In this document: positions 1-9,101 of the stretch, piece after piece
Layout: each line of letters opens with the position of its first letter
Position numbering within the stretch: position 1 is the stretch's first letter
Source: Xiheibacterium sp038325765
Lineage (GTDB): Bacteria > Myxococcota_A > Polyangia > Nannocystales > Nannocystaceae
Length of the DNA stretch: 64,000 nucleotides
NCBI GenBank assembly: GCA_038325765.1
Contig: JBBQJI010000016.1
Coordinates: 1-64,000, forward strand
Reading direction: 5' to 3'
The notes under the pieces: model-generated
What the model was told of the DNA's origin: nothing
The model's database searches: none
What the model saw: only the letters and a program-made list of their open reading frames with translations
Translations under genes and position numbers: made by a program

Positions 1-609
1 GCCGCCGGTCCGGCGGTGATGGGGCGGGGCCCCGGCCATGGCGCGCATTTTGGTCACGTCCGGCTGGTGGTCGAGCCGACCGCTCGCGGCGGTGGCTATG
101 TCTTCGAGGACGAGGTGCGCGGAGAGATCCCCCGCCGATACATGCCCGCCGTCCGCGCCGGCGTCGACGAGGCGGTCGACCGCGGCCCGCTGGTCGGATT
201 CCCGATGACCGACCTGCGGGTGACCGTCGTCGGTGGCAGCGAGCATCCCGTCGACTCATCCGAAACTGGCTACAAGATCGCGGGCTTCCAGGCGTTCCAG
301 GAGGCAGCCCGCAAGGCCTCGCCGACGCTGCTCGAGCCGCTGATGTCCGTCGAGGTGGTCACTCCAGATCCCTTCGTCGGAGAGGTCATCGGCGATTTGC
401 ACGCGAGACGCGGAAAGATCACTGGAATTGCTGCGCGCCATGGTGTACAGACCGTCGCCTCTTTCGTTCCTCTGGCCGCGATGTTCGGTTACGCCACCGA
501 CCTCCGCTCTCGGACGCAAGGCCGCGCTACTTACTCGATGCAGTTCAAGCACTACGCCGAAGTTCCCCACGGCATCCGCGACGAGCTCGTCTCTCGCGTC
601 CGGGTCTAG
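1..609 (+). CDS. fusA: Elongation factor G, C-terminal part (5' end outside window)
   Basis: The reading frame is open from base 1 and encodes about 202 residues matching domains IV and V of EF-G, the GTPase that drives ribosomal translocation. Visible family blocks are GAHFGHV (domain IV strand), PRRYMPAV, VDSSETGYKIAG, LLEPLMSVEV and the domain V signature MFGYATDLRSRTQGRA. The G domain lies upstream of the window. It precedes tuf by 45 bp, the classic str-operon order. The GRGPGHGAHFGHV stretch is looser than in canonical EF-G, so a second EF-G paralogue cannot be excluded, but the tuf linkage favours the main copy. Confidence 0.93.
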   Translation, partial: AAGPAVMGRGPGHGAHFGHVRLVVEPTARGGGYVFEDEVRGEIPRRYMPAVRAGVDEAVDRGPLVGFPMTDLRVTVVGGSEHPVDSSETGYKIAGFQAFQEAARKASPTLLEPLMSVEVVTPDPFVGEVIGDLHARRGKITGIAARHGVQTVASFVPLAAMFGYATDLRSRTQGRATYSMQFKHYAEVPHGIRDELVSRVRV

Positions 610-654
610 GCGAACGACACCTTCTCGATCTTCCGACTCGCACAGGAGCACGAC

Positions 655-1863
<1,209 letters not shown>

Positions 1864-1876
1864 CCGGACCCCCTCT

Positions 1877-1908
1877 GCAGCCGGCCCGGTTCGTCCGTGG
1901 CCGGCTGC
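1877..1908 (+). terminator. Hairpin between tuf and rpsJ
   Basis: A perfect 10-bp inverted repeat (GCAGCCGGCC / GGCCGGCTGC) with a 12-nt loop starts 13 bp after the tuf stop. Only short T-rich sequence (TTCGTCTCT) follows, so it may be a partial terminator or attenuator that lets EF-Tu be transcribed in excess of the ribosomal genes. Confidence 0.5.
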
Positions 1909-1979
1909 TTCGTCTCTACTTGCCGACGTTCGTTCGCTTGCCTCGTCCGTGATTGTTGTCCGCTGCCCGGAGCCCGCCG

Positions 1980-2288
1980 ATGGAAAACCTCAAGATCCGG
2001 ATCCGCCTCAAGGCCTACGACCACAAGCTGCTCGATCAGTCGGCGCGCGAGATCGCCGACACCGCGCGGCGCACGGGTGCGACGGTGGCCGGTCCGATTC
2101 CGCTGCCGACGAAGATCAACAAGTACACGGTGCTCCGCGGCCCGTTCATCGACAAGAAGTCTCGTGAGCAGTTCGAGATCCGGACCCACAAGCGGCTCCT
2201 GGACATCCTCGAGCCCAACAAGCAGACGCTCGACGCGCTGATGAAGCTCGATCTGTCGGCCGGTGTCGACGTCGAGATCAAGACCTGA
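1980..2288 (+). CDS. rpsJ: Ribosomal protein S10
   Basis: 102-residue S10 of the small subunit head, also the NusE transcription factor. I chose the ATG at 1980 (MENLKIRIRLKAYDHK) over an upstream ATG because this is the family N-terminus and length. The block RGPFIDKKSREQFEIRTHKR is canonical apart from its second half. The next gene is rplD (L4), not the expected rplC (L3). Confidence 0.97.
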   Translation: MENLKIRIRLKAYDHKLLDQSAREIADTARRTGATVAGPIPLPTKINKYTVLRGPFIDKKSREQFEIRTHKRLLDILEPNKQTLDALMKLDLSAGVDVEIKT

Positions 2289-2308
2289 GAACGAAGGACG
2301 ACACCGCC

Positions 2309-2968
2309 ATGGCGAAGCTTTCCGTCATCGATCTCTCCGGCAAAGAGACCGGATCCATCGACCTCGACGACGCTGTCTTCGGCGGCGAGGTCCGCGAGCA
2401 CCTGCTGTGGGAGGTCGTTCGCTCGCAGCGTGCCGCCAAACGCCGCGGCACTCACAAGGTGAAGGACCGCTCCGAGGTCAACCTGACCAAGGACAAGTTC
2501 GTGAAGCAGAAGGGCTCCGGCGGCGCACGCCACGGCAGCAAGCGCACGAACCTCTTCCCCAAGGGCGGACGCGTGCACGGTCCCGTGCCGCATCTGTACA
2601 TCCTCCACGTGAACAAGAAGACGATGGCCGGCGCGCTGCGCTCGGTGTTGTCGCTCCGCGCCAAGGCCGGCGATCTGCTCGTCGTCAAGGAGTTCACGGC
2701 CGACGCGCCCAAGACCAAGCTGCTCGCGGCCGGTCTCGAGGCGATGAAGACCCCCCGCGCGCTGCTGGTCGACAGCGGCGAGAACACCTGGCTGCGCCGC
2801 ACGGCGGCGAACCTCGCCCAGGCCGACTTCCTCGACGTCCGTGGACTCAATGTCTACGACATCCTGCGCTACCCCAAGCTCCTGATCGCCGAAGGCGTCA
2901 TCCGTGAGCTCGAGGCGCGCCTGCTCAAGACGGTGCCACGCCGCACCGCAACTACGGGGGCCGCGTGA
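2309..2968 (+). CDS. rplD: Ribosomal protein L4
   Basis: 219-residue L4, a large-subunit protein whose loop lines the exit tunnel. Diagnostic blocks are KQKGSGGARHGSKRTNLF, GGRVHGPVPHLY and the C-terminal LNVYDILRYPKLLIAEGVI. It lies only 20 bp after rpsJ, leaving no room for rplC. The stop overlaps the GTG start of rplW (GTGA), indicating translational coupling. Confidence 0.96.
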   Translation: MAKLSVIDLSGKETGSIDLDDAVFGGEVREHLLWEVVRSQRAAKRRGTHKVKDRSEVNLTKDKFVKQKGSGGARHGSKRTNLFPKGGRVHGPVPHLYILHVNKKTMAGALRSVLSLRAKAGDLLVVKEFTADAPKTKLLAAGLEAMKTPRALLVDSGENTWLRRTAANLAQADFLDVRGLNVYDILRYPKLLIAEGVIRELEARLLKTVPRRTATTGAA

Positions 2969-3258
2969 TCACGCCGCATCAAATCATCGTGCGTCCGGTC
3001 GTGACCGAGAAGAGCAACGACCTGGTCGCCGCCCACAACCAGTACGTCTTCGAGGTCCACAAGGACGCGAACAAGATCGCGATCCGGGCTGCCGTCGAGA
3101 TGGTCTTCGGCGTCCGCGTCGAAGCGGTGCGCACCCAGGTGGTTCGTTCCGATCTGCGCCGCATCGGCCGCTACTACGGCCGCACGCCGGCGTGGAAGAA
3201 GGCCATCGTCACGCTGCACCACGACGATTCCATCGACCTCTACGGCGAGGAGAGCTGA
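2965..3258 (+). CDS. rplW: Ribosomal protein L23
   Basis: 97-residue L23, located at the tunnel exit and the docking site for trigger factor and SRP. Motifs: IIVRPVVTEKS at the N-terminus, YVFEVHKDANKIAIRAAVE, then the basic GRTPAWKKA. It starts at GTG 2965, overlapping the rplD stop by 4 bp, and lies 4 bp before rplB. Confidence 0.96.
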   Translation: MITPHQIIVRPVVTEKSNDLVAAHNQYVFEVHKDANKIAIRAAVEMVFGVRVEAVRTQVVRSDLRRIGRYYGRTPAWKKAIVTLHHDDSIDLYGEES

Positions 3259-3262
3259 GGCC

Positions 3263-4087
3263 ATGGGCATCAAGAAGTACAAGCCAACGTCGCCCGGTCG
3301 CCGCACCATGACGGTGAGCGACAAGGCGGACGTCACCGCCGAGACGCCGCACAAGGCGCTCACGGGTTTCCGCCACCGCAGCCAGGGTCGCAACAACGGC
3401 GGCCGCATCACCTCGCGCTTCCGCGGTGGTGGTCACAAGCGGCTGTATCGCGCGATCGACTTCAAGCGCGACAAGTTCGGCGTGCCCGGCAAGATCGCCA
3501 CCGTCGAGTACGATCCCAACCGCTCGGCGCGCATCGCCCTGGTGCACTACGCCGACGGCGAGAAGCGCTACATCCTCGCACCCGCCGGGCTCGAGGTCGG
3601 TCAGACGATCATCGCCTCGGCCAAGGCCGACATCACCCCAGGCAACGCCCTGCCGCTCCGCGCGATGCCGGCCGGCACCGAGATCCACAACGTGGAGCTC
3701 AAGGTCGGCCGTGGCGGACAGATGGTCCGTGCGGCGGGCGGCGTCGCCCGGCTCATGGCCCGCGACGGGGACTGGGTCCTCGTCCGTCTGCCCTCGGGCG
3801 AGCTGCGGCGCGTCCACGCCGACTGTCGTGCCACGATCGGCACGCTGTCCAACAGCGAGCACACCAACATCAGCATCGGCAAGGCCGGCCGCACCCGCTG
3901 GCTCGGTCGTCGTCCGCACAACCGCGGCGTGACCATGAACCCGGTCGACCACCCCATGGGCGGTGGCGAAGGCCGTACGTCGGGCGGCGGTCATCCGCGC
4001 TCGCCGTGGGGCAAGCAGACCAAGGGTCTTCGCACGCGCAACAACAAGCGCACTGACGTCTTCCGCGTCTCTCGCCGCGCCAAGTAA
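3263..4087 (+). CDS. rplB: Ribosomal protein L2
   Basis: 274-residue L2, essential for subunit association and peptidyl transfer. Visible blocks: KPTSPGRRTMT, RNNGGRITSRFRGGGHKR, and the near-catalytic C-terminal block GVTMNPVDHPMGGGEGRTSG containing the universally conserved His. Preceded by GAGG 5-8 bp before the ATG. Ordinary member of the S10 cluster. Confidence 0.98.
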   Translation: MGIKKYKPTSPGRRTMTVSDKADVTAETPHKALTGFRHRSQGRNNGGRITSRFRGGGHKRLYRAIDFKRDKFGVPGKIATVEYDPNRSARIALVHYADGEKRYILAPAGLEVGQTIIASAKADITPGNALPLRAMPAGTEIHNVELKVGRGGQMVRAAGGVARLMARDGDWVLVRLPSGELRRVHADCRATIGTLSNSEHTNISIGKAGRTRWLGRRPHNRGVTMNPVDHPMGGGEGRTSGGGHPRSPWGKQTKGLRTRNNKRTDVFRVSRRAK

Positions 4088-4099
4088 GTAGGAGCCACC

Positions 4100-4387
4100 A
4101 TGCCCCGTTCGGTACGCAAAGGCCCGTTCGTCGACGACCACCTGCTCGTGAAGGTGGACGCGACGGCTCATGAGAAGCAGCGGCGCGCGATCAAGACCTG
4201 GTCTCGGCGCTCCACCATCTTGCCGCAGTTCGTGGGGGCCAACCTCATGGTCCACAATGGCAACAAGTTCATCCCCGTGTACGTGACCGAGAACATGGTC
4301 GGTCACAAGCTCGGTGAGTTCGCGCCGACGCGTACGTTCCGCGGCCACGCGGCGGATCGCAAGGCGAAGAAGGGCAGCGATCGGTAA
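4100..4387 (+). CDS. rpsS: Ribosomal protein S19
   Basis: 95-residue S19 of the small-subunit head, contacting S13. Motifs: PRSVRKGPFVD at the start, WSRRSTILPQFVGANLMVHNG, MVGHKLGEFAPTRTFRGH. Its TAA stop overlaps the ATG of rplV (TAATG), so the two are coupled. Confidence 0.98.
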   Translation: MPRSVRKGPFVDDHLLVKVDATAHEKQRRAIKTWSRRSTILPQFVGANLMVHNGNKFIPVYVTENMVGHKLGEFAPTRTFRGHAADRKAKKGSDR

Positions 4388-4725
4388 TGTCGACCGCACG
4401 CCTCACCAACCTCCGCATCGCCCCCCGCAAGATGCGGGTGCTCGCGAAGATGCTCCGCGGCATGCCCGTGACCAAGGCGATCAACTCGCTGCGGTTCATG
4501 AACAAGTCCGGCAGCCGCGAGTTCTTCAAGCTCCTGGTCTCGGCCGTCGCCAACGCCGAGGACAAGGGCGAGTCCGACGTCGACAAGCTGGTGGTCCGCA
4601 CCGTGCTCGTCGACCAGGGCCCCACGCTCAAACGCTGGCGTCCCCGCGCCATGGGCCGCGCCAACCGCATCAACAAGAAGACCAGCCACGTGTTCGTGGA
4701 GGTCTCCGAGGCCGTCGCCGGCTGA
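4387..4725 (+). CDS. rplV: Ribosomal protein L22
   Basis: 112-residue L22, a tunnel-lining protein. The N-terminal block NLRIAPRKMRVLAKMLRG and the beta-hairpin block GPTLKRWRPRAMGRANRINKK are characteristic. It overlaps the rpsS stop by 1 bp and precedes rpsC by 28 bp. Confidence 0.97.
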   Translation: MSTARLTNLRIAPRKMRVLAKMLRGMPVTKAINSLRFMNKSGSREFFKLLVSAVANAEDKGESDVDKLVVRTVLVDQGPTLKRWRPRAMGRANRINKKTSHVFVEVSEAVAG

Positions 4726-4753
4726 GGCCGCGTCCGCACGAGGATCATCTACG

Positions 4754-5437
4754 ATGGGTCAGAAAACACATCCGATCGGATTCCGCCTCGGGATCGTCAA
4801 GACCTGGAACAGCAAGTGGTTCGAGAGCCAGCGCTATCGGCAGTGGCTCCACGAGGACCTGCGGCTGCGCCGCTACCTCAAGGACAAGCTCAACGCCGCG
4901 AGCATCTCCGAGATCACCATCGAGCGCGCCGCCAACAAGGTGAAGATCAACATCTTCTCCGCGCGCCCGGGGATCATCATCGGCAAGCGGGGCGCCGGCG
5001 TCGAGCAGCTCAAGAAGGACGTCCAGAAGCTGACGCAGTCCGAGGTGTTCATCAACATCCAGGAGGTGCGCAAGGCCGAGGTCAACGCGCAGCTCGTGGC
5101 CGAGAACATCGCTCAGCAGCTCGAGCGGCGCATCGCCTTCCGTCGAGCGCTCAAGCGGGCGATGCAGACGGCCATCAAGTTCGGCGCCAAGGGCATCCGC
5201 GTCAATGCGGCCGGTCGCCTGGGCGGCGCCGAGATGTGCCGTCGCGAGTGGTACCGCGAAGGTCGCGTGCCGCTCCACACCATGCGCGCCGATATCGACT
5301 ACGGCTTCACCGAGGCCCGCACCAAGGCGGGATCCATCGGCGTGAAGTGCTGGATCTTCAAGGGCGAGGTCTACGATCACCGCGGCGGCGTCGCCCAGGT
5401 GGATCGCTTTCCCCACCCGCAGAGCCGAGACAGGTGA
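4754..5437 (+). CDS. rpsC: Ribosomal protein S3
   Basis: 227-residue S3 of the mRNA entry tunnel. It begins MGQKTHPIGFRLGIVKTWNS. The KH type-2 motif is ARPGIIIGKRGAGVEQLKKD, and the C-terminal half has RRAMQTA-like KRAMQTAIKFGAKGIRV and GRLGGAEMCRREWYREGRVPLH (in pieces). It is followed 7 bp later by rplP. Confidence 0.98.
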   Translation: MGQKTHPIGFRLGIVKTWNSKWFESQRYRQWLHEDLRLRRYLKDKLNAASISEITIERAANKVKINIFSARPGIIIGKRGAGVEQLKKDVQKLTQSEVFINIQEVRKAEVNAQLVAENIAQQLERRIAFRRALKRAMQTAIKFGAKGIRVNAAGRLGGAEMCRREWYREGRVPLHTMRADIDYGFTEARTKAGSIGVKCWIFKGEVYDHRGGVAQVDRFPHPQSRDR

Positions 5438-5444
5438 GTAGGTC

Positions 5445-5861
5445 ATGCTGACACCATCACGCGTCAAGTTCCGCAAGGTCTTCAAGGGCCGGATGGCGGG
5501 TCGTGCCAAGGGCGGCGACACCGTCGATTTCGGCGACTTCGGCCTGCAGGCCACCACGTGCGGCTGGCTGACCTCGCGTCAGATCGAGGCCGCCCGTGTC
5601 GCCATCAACCGCCACATCAAGCGCGGCGGCAAGCTCTACGTTCGGGTTTTCCCAGACAAGCCGGTCTCGAAGAAGCCTGCCGAAACCCGCATGGGTAAGG
5701 GCAAGGGCGGCCCGGAGTACTGGGTTGCCGTCGTGCGCCCCGGCCGGGTCATCTACGAGCTCGAGGGCATCAGCGAAGACCTCGCCCGCGCTGCTTTCCA
5801 CCGCGCGCACCACAAGTTGCCAGTGAACACCCGCGTCATCAAGAGGGAGGATGCCCTGTGA
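5445..5861 (+). CDS. rplP: Ribosomal protein L16
   Basis: 138-residue L16, organising the A-site region of the large subunit. It begins MLTPSRVKFRKVFKGRMAG, with TSRQIEAARVAINRHIKRGG, FPDKPVSKKPAETRMGKGKG (the usual V-T-K is V-S-K here) and GRVIYELEGI. The stop overlaps the GTG of rpmC. Confidence 0.97.
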   Translation: MLTPSRVKFRKVFKGRMAGRAKGGDTVDFGDFGLQATTCGWLTSRQIEAARVAINRHIKRGGKLYVRVFPDKPVSKKPAETRMGKGKGGPEYWVAVVRPGRVIYELEGISEDLARAAFHRAHHKLPVNTRVIKREDAL

Positions 5862-6067
5862 AACCCTCCGAGCTTCGTGACAAGAACGACGAGGAGCTCG
5901 TCGCCATGGAGAAGGATCTCCGCGACGCACTCGTGAAGCTGAGCATCGCCCGCGCTACCCAGCGCATGCGCAATAGTGCCCAGCTCGGCAAGATGAAGCG
6001 CGACATCGCTCGCATCAAGACGATCCAAGGCGAGCGCGCCGCGGGTCTCGGTCAGGGGGCCGCATGA
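5858..6067 (+). CDS. rpmC: Ribosomal protein L29
   Basis: 69-residue L29, a two-helix protein beside the tunnel exit. It begins KPSELRDKNDEELVAMEKDLRDAL in pieces, with conserved LARATQ-like IARATQRMRNSAQLGKMKRDIARIKT. GTG start at 5858 overlaps rplP by 4 bp, and its stop overlaps the ATG of rpsQ. Confidence 0.95.
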   Translation: MKPSELRDKNDEELVAMEKDLRDALVKLSIARATQRMRNSAQLGKMKRDIARIKTIQGERAAGLGQGAA

Positions 6068-6354
6068 GCACGCAAGAACAAGAGACGGCCACCCTAGCGG
6101 TTCGGCGCAAGCGCCAGTTGGTGGGCACCGTGGTCTCCAACAAGATGGACAAGACCTGCATCGTGCAGGTGACCCGCCGCTTCCGTCACACCAAGTACAA
6201 GAAGTACGTGAACGAGCGTCGTCGGTACAAGGCGCACGACGAGCGCAACGAGACGCAGATCGGCGACCGCGTGCAGATCGTCGAGTGCAGCCCGATCTCG
6301 CGTGACAAGCGTTGGCGCCTGCGGTCGGTGCTGGAGAAGGCAGAGGCCGTATGA
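6064..6354 (+). CDS. rpsQ: Ribosomal protein S17
   Basis: 96-residue S17, an early-binding 16S rRNA protein with an OB fold. Motifs: GTVVSNKMDKTCIVQV, HTKYKKYV, KAHDERN and GDRVQIVECSPISRDKRW. An N-terminal extension of about 15 polar residues precedes the family core. Coupled by ATGA overlaps to rpmC and rplN. Confidence 0.96.
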   Translation: MSTQEQETATLAVRRKRQLVGTVVSNKMDKTCIVQVTRRFRHTKYKKYVNERRRYKAHDERNETQIGDRVQIVECSPISRDKRWRLRSVLEKAEAV

Positions 6355-6719
6355 TCCAGGTCGAATCCGTCCTCGATGTCGCCGACAACTCCGGCGCCCG
6401 CAGGGTATTCTGCATCAAGGTCCTCGGTGGCTCGAAGCGTCGCTACGCCTCGGTCGGCGACGTGATCGTGGTGTCGATCCGCGACGCGCTGCCCAACAGC
6501 AAGGTCAAGCGGGGCTCGGTCATGAAGGCCGTGGTCGTCCGCGTGAAGAAGGGACTGCGCCGCTCCGACGGCAGCGTGATCCGCTTCGACACCAACAGCG
6601 CCGTGCTCATCGATGCTCAGAAGCAGCCGATCGGCACCCGCATCTTCGGACCCGTCGCGCGCGAGCTGCGGGCCAAGAAGTTCCTCAAGATCATCAGCCT
6701 CGCGCCGGAGGTGCTCTGA
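6351..6719 (+). CDS. rplN: Ribosomal protein L14
   Basis: 122-residue L14, forming an intersubunit bridge. I chose the ATG at 6351 (MIQVESVLDVADNSGARRV) because it is the universal N-terminus and overlaps the rpsQ stop. The C-terminal GPVARELRAKKFLKIISLAPEVL is canonical. Confidence 0.98.
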   Translation: MIQVESVLDVADNSGARRVFCIKVLGGSKRRYASVGDVIVVSIRDALPNSKVKRGSVMKAVVVRVKKGLRRSDGSVIRFDTNSAVLIDAQKQPIGTRIFGPVARELRAKKFLKIISLAPEVL

Positions 6720-7036
6720 TGGCACGCGTACGTCAGGGCGACACCGTCGTGGTGGTCGCAGGCAACCAAAAGGGCACGAGCGGGCGCGTGCTGCGGGTTG
6801 TTCCCAAAGAAGACCGTGTGGTCGTCGAGGGGATCAACATCCGCACCAAGCACATCAAGCCGAACCAAGCCAACCCTCAAGGTGGCCGGGTCAAGCGCGA
6901 GTACCCCATCCACCTCTCGAACGTGATGCTGGCCGACCCCCAGACGGGCGAGCCCACCCGCGTTCGCATGTCCATCCTTGCCGACGGCCGACACGTTCGC
7001 GTGGCGGTCAAGTCGGGTGAGCAGATCGACAAGTAG
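6719..7036 (+). CDS. rplX: Ribosomal protein L24
   Basis: 105-residue L24, an assembly initiator of the large subunit. It begins MARVRQGDTVVVVAGNQKGT (KOW motif), then VEGINIRTKHIKPN and KREYPIHLSNVMLADP. ATG 6719 overlaps the rplN stop by 1 bp. Confidence 0.96.
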   Translation: MARVRQGDTVVVVAGNQKGTSGRVLRVVPKEDRVVVEGINIRTKHIKPNQANPQGGRVKREYPIHLSNVMLADPQTGEPTRVRMSILADGRHVRVAVKSGEQIDK

Positions 7037-7047
7037 GAGCGACCACC

Positions 7048-7713
7048 ATGGCCGATTCAAAAGCAAAAGCTGCCGGTGGGGGCGCGAGCGTCAAGAAGAA
7101 GCAAGACGCCGGGTTCGCCTACAAGTTCAAGAACACGATGGACGATCCGGGCAGCCGGACCGGCCTCGCGAAGCCGCGCATCCTGCTCAAGTACGAGGAG
7201 TCGATCCGCGACTCCCTCGCCAAGGAGTTCGGGTACGGCAACCACATGCAGATCCCCCGTCTGCAGAAGATCACGCTCAACATCGGCCTCGGCGAGGCAC
7301 TTCGCGTGCCCAAGCTGCTCGAGCAGGCCTTCGAGGCGCTGGGCTACATCTCGGGCCAGCGCCCAGTGGTGACCCGCGCGAAGAAGTCCATCGCGACCTT
7401 CAAGCTCCGCGAAGGGCAGAAGATCGGGTGCATGGTCACGCTCCGTGGCACCCGCATGTGGGAGTTCTTCGATCGCCTCATCTCGGTCGCGCTCCCGCGA
7501 ACCCGCGACTTCCGCGGCATCAGCCGCAAGGGCTTCGACGGCCGCGGCAACTACACCATGGGGATCAAAGAGCTTCTCGTCTTCCCCGAGGTCGACATCG
7601 ACAAGCTCGAGAAGGTCCCCGGCATGAACATCTGCATCCACACCAGCGCTCGCACCGACGACGAAGGTCGCGCGCTGCTCACCCACCTCGGCGTTCCGTT
7701 CCGCGCCGCCTGA
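7048..7713 (+). CDS. rplE: Ribosomal protein L5 with basic N-terminal extension
   Basis: 221-residue L5, the 5S rRNA-binding protein of the central protuberance. The family core starts near residue 44 (KPRILLKYEESIRDSL) and contains ITLNIGLGEA, QRPVVTRAKKSIATFKLREG, RDFRGIS and NYTMGIKE. The first 43 residues are a Lys/Ala/Gly-rich extension ending GFAYKFKNTMDDPGSRTGLA, absent from typical L5 of about 180 residues. The next gene is rpsH, so rpsN is missing from its usual place. Confidence 0.95.
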   Translation: MADSKAKAAGGGASVKKKQDAGFAYKFKNTMDDPGSRTGLAKPRILLKYEESIRDSLAKEFGYGNHMQIPRLQKITLNIGLGEALRVPKLLEQAFEALGYISGQRPVVTRAKKSIATFKLREGQKIGCMVTLRGTRMWEFFDRLISVALPRTRDFRGISRKGFDGRGNYTMGIKELLVFPEVDIDKLEKVPGMNICIHTSARTDDEGRALLTHLGVPFRAA

Positions 7714-7730
7714 TCAGGAGGGTTCGCACC

Positions 7731-8126
7731 ATGTCCATGACCGATCCCATCGCCGACATGCTCTCGCGGATCCGCAACGCGGTCTCCGCGAACCACCGCA
7801 CGCTGTCCATGCCGGGCAGCAAGCTCAAGCTGCGGTTGGCCGAGATCCTCAAAGCCGAGGGCTACATCGAGGACGCCGAGTGGAAGGACGAAGGTCCCCA
7901 GGGCGCCATCGACATCAAGCTGCGGTGGCACGAGGGCCAGTCCGCCATCGAGGGCATCCAGCGCATCAGCCGGCCCGGCCAGCGGCGCTATGCCGCCCAC
8001 AGTGAGATCCCGAAGGTCCGCAACGGCCTTGGTATCCTCATCGTCTCGACCAGCCGCGGCATGATGACCGATCGCGCGGCCCGCAAGGCCCGCGTGGGCG
8101 GCGAGCTGCTGTGCAGCGTCTGGTGA
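7731..8126 (+). CDS. rpsH: Ribosomal protein S8
   Basis: 131-residue S8, a 16S central-domain assembly protein. It begins MSMTDPIADMLSRIRNAVSA and ends with GLGILIVSTSRGMMTDRAARKARVGGELLC in pieces. The start is an ATG with an AGGAGG-like site (TCAGGAGGG). It lies only 17 bp after rplE, so no rpsN intervenes. Confidence 0.97.
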   Translation: MSMTDPIADMLSRIRNAVSANHRTLSMPGSKLKLRLAEILKAEGYIEDAEWKDEGPQGAIDIKLRWHEGQSAIEGIQRISRPGQRRYAAHSEIPKVRNGLGILIVSTSRGMMTDRAARKARVGGELLCSVW

Positions 8127-8167
8127 CGCCTGCGCTCGCCCGCTGACGGAACAAAAAGGACACCGCC

Positions 8168-8728
8168 ATGAGTCGAATCGGAAATGCACCCGTTGCCGTA
8201 CCCAAGGGCGTCACACTGACGACCGCGGGACGGACCGTGTCGGCGAAGGGGCCCAAGGGCACCTTGAACTTCGAGATGCCCGACGGCGTGACGATGGAAA
8301 TCGTCCCGGCCAGCGGCGCGCAGGCGGACGGCCGGCTCGTCTTCAAGCGCGCGGCCGAGGACGGCCGCAGCCGTGCGATGCACGGCACGGTCCGCGCCCA
8401 GGTCGCCAACCTCGTCACCGGCGTGTCGACGGGGTTCACCCGCGAGCTCGAGATCATCGGCGTCGGCTACCGCGCAGCGGTCAAGGGCCAGACGCTCGAG
8501 CTCACCCTCGGCTTCTCCCACGGTGTCAGCTATGTGCTGCCCGAGGGTGTGAAGGCCGAGGTCACCAAGGACAACAAGGTGATCCTCAGCGGGTCGGATC
8601 GCGTCGCGCTCGGTCAGTGTGCCTCGGACATCCGGAGCTTCCGTCCGCCCGAGCCGTACAAGGGCAAGGGCGTGAAGTACGCCGAGGAAACGATCCTCCG
8701 CAAAGAGGGCAAGCGGGGCAAGAAGTAG
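8168..8728 (+). CDS. rplF: Ribosomal protein L6
   Basis: 186-residue L6 near the factor-binding centre. It begins MSRIGNAPVAVPKGVTLT. The tandem alpha/beta domains are visible, with GVSTGFTRELEIIGVGYRA, VLPEGVKAEV and the C-terminal PPEPYKGKGVKYAEE. Slightly longer than average because of an insertion in the first domain (about residues 42-58). Confidence 0.97.
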   Translation: MSRIGNAPVAVPKGVTLTTAGRTVSAKGPKGTLNFEMPDGVTMEIVPASGAQADGRLVFKRAAEDGRSRAMHGTVRAQVANLVTGVSTGFTRELEIIGVGYRAAVKGQTLELTLGFSHGVSYVLPEGVKAEVTKDNKVILSGSDRVALGQCASDIRSFRPPEPYKGKGVKYAEETILRKEGKRGKK

Positions 8729-8736
8729 GTTCCATC

Positions 8737-9099
8737 ATGACGACCAAGGCAATCGAACAGAGGCTTCGGCGCAAGCAGCGGGTGCGGGTCCGCGTGCTCG
8801 GAACGACCGAGCGACCGCGCATGACGGTCTTCCGCAGCAACAAGCACATCTACGTCCAGGTCGTCGACGACAGCCGCGCTGTGTCGCTGGCGGCGGTCTC
8901 GACCCTCACCAAGGACGTGAAGGCCAAGCTCGACGGTCAGGACAAGACCGGCGAGGCGAAGGTCATCGGCGCCGCGATCGCGGAGGCCTGCAAGGGTGCG
9001 GGCATCACCAAGGTCGTGTTCGACCGCAACGGTTACGCTTACCACGGCCGCATCAGTGCACTGGCCGCAGCCGCACGCGAAGCGGGTCTGGAGTTCTGA
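8737..9099 (+). CDS. rplR: Ribosomal protein L18
   Basis: 120-residue L18, which binds 5S rRNA with L5. I chose the ATG at 8737 (MTTKAIEQRLRRKQRVRVRV), 8 bp after rplF. Motifs: TERPRMTVFRSNKHIYVQVVDD and VVFDRNGYAYHGRISALAAAAREAGLEF in pieces. Confidence 0.97.
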   Translation: MTTKAIEQRLRRKQRVRVRVLGTTERPRMTVFRSNKHIYVQVVDDSRAVSLAAVSTLTKDVKAKLDGQDKTGEAKVIGAAIAEACKGAGITKVVFDRNGYAYHGRISALAAAAREAGLEF

Positions 9100-9101
9100 T
9101 C

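Noticed and set aside
1864..1979. Possible tRNA or riboswitch between tuf and rpsJ
   Set aside because: Only a single strong hairpin is present; no cloverleaf or conserved aptamer pattern.
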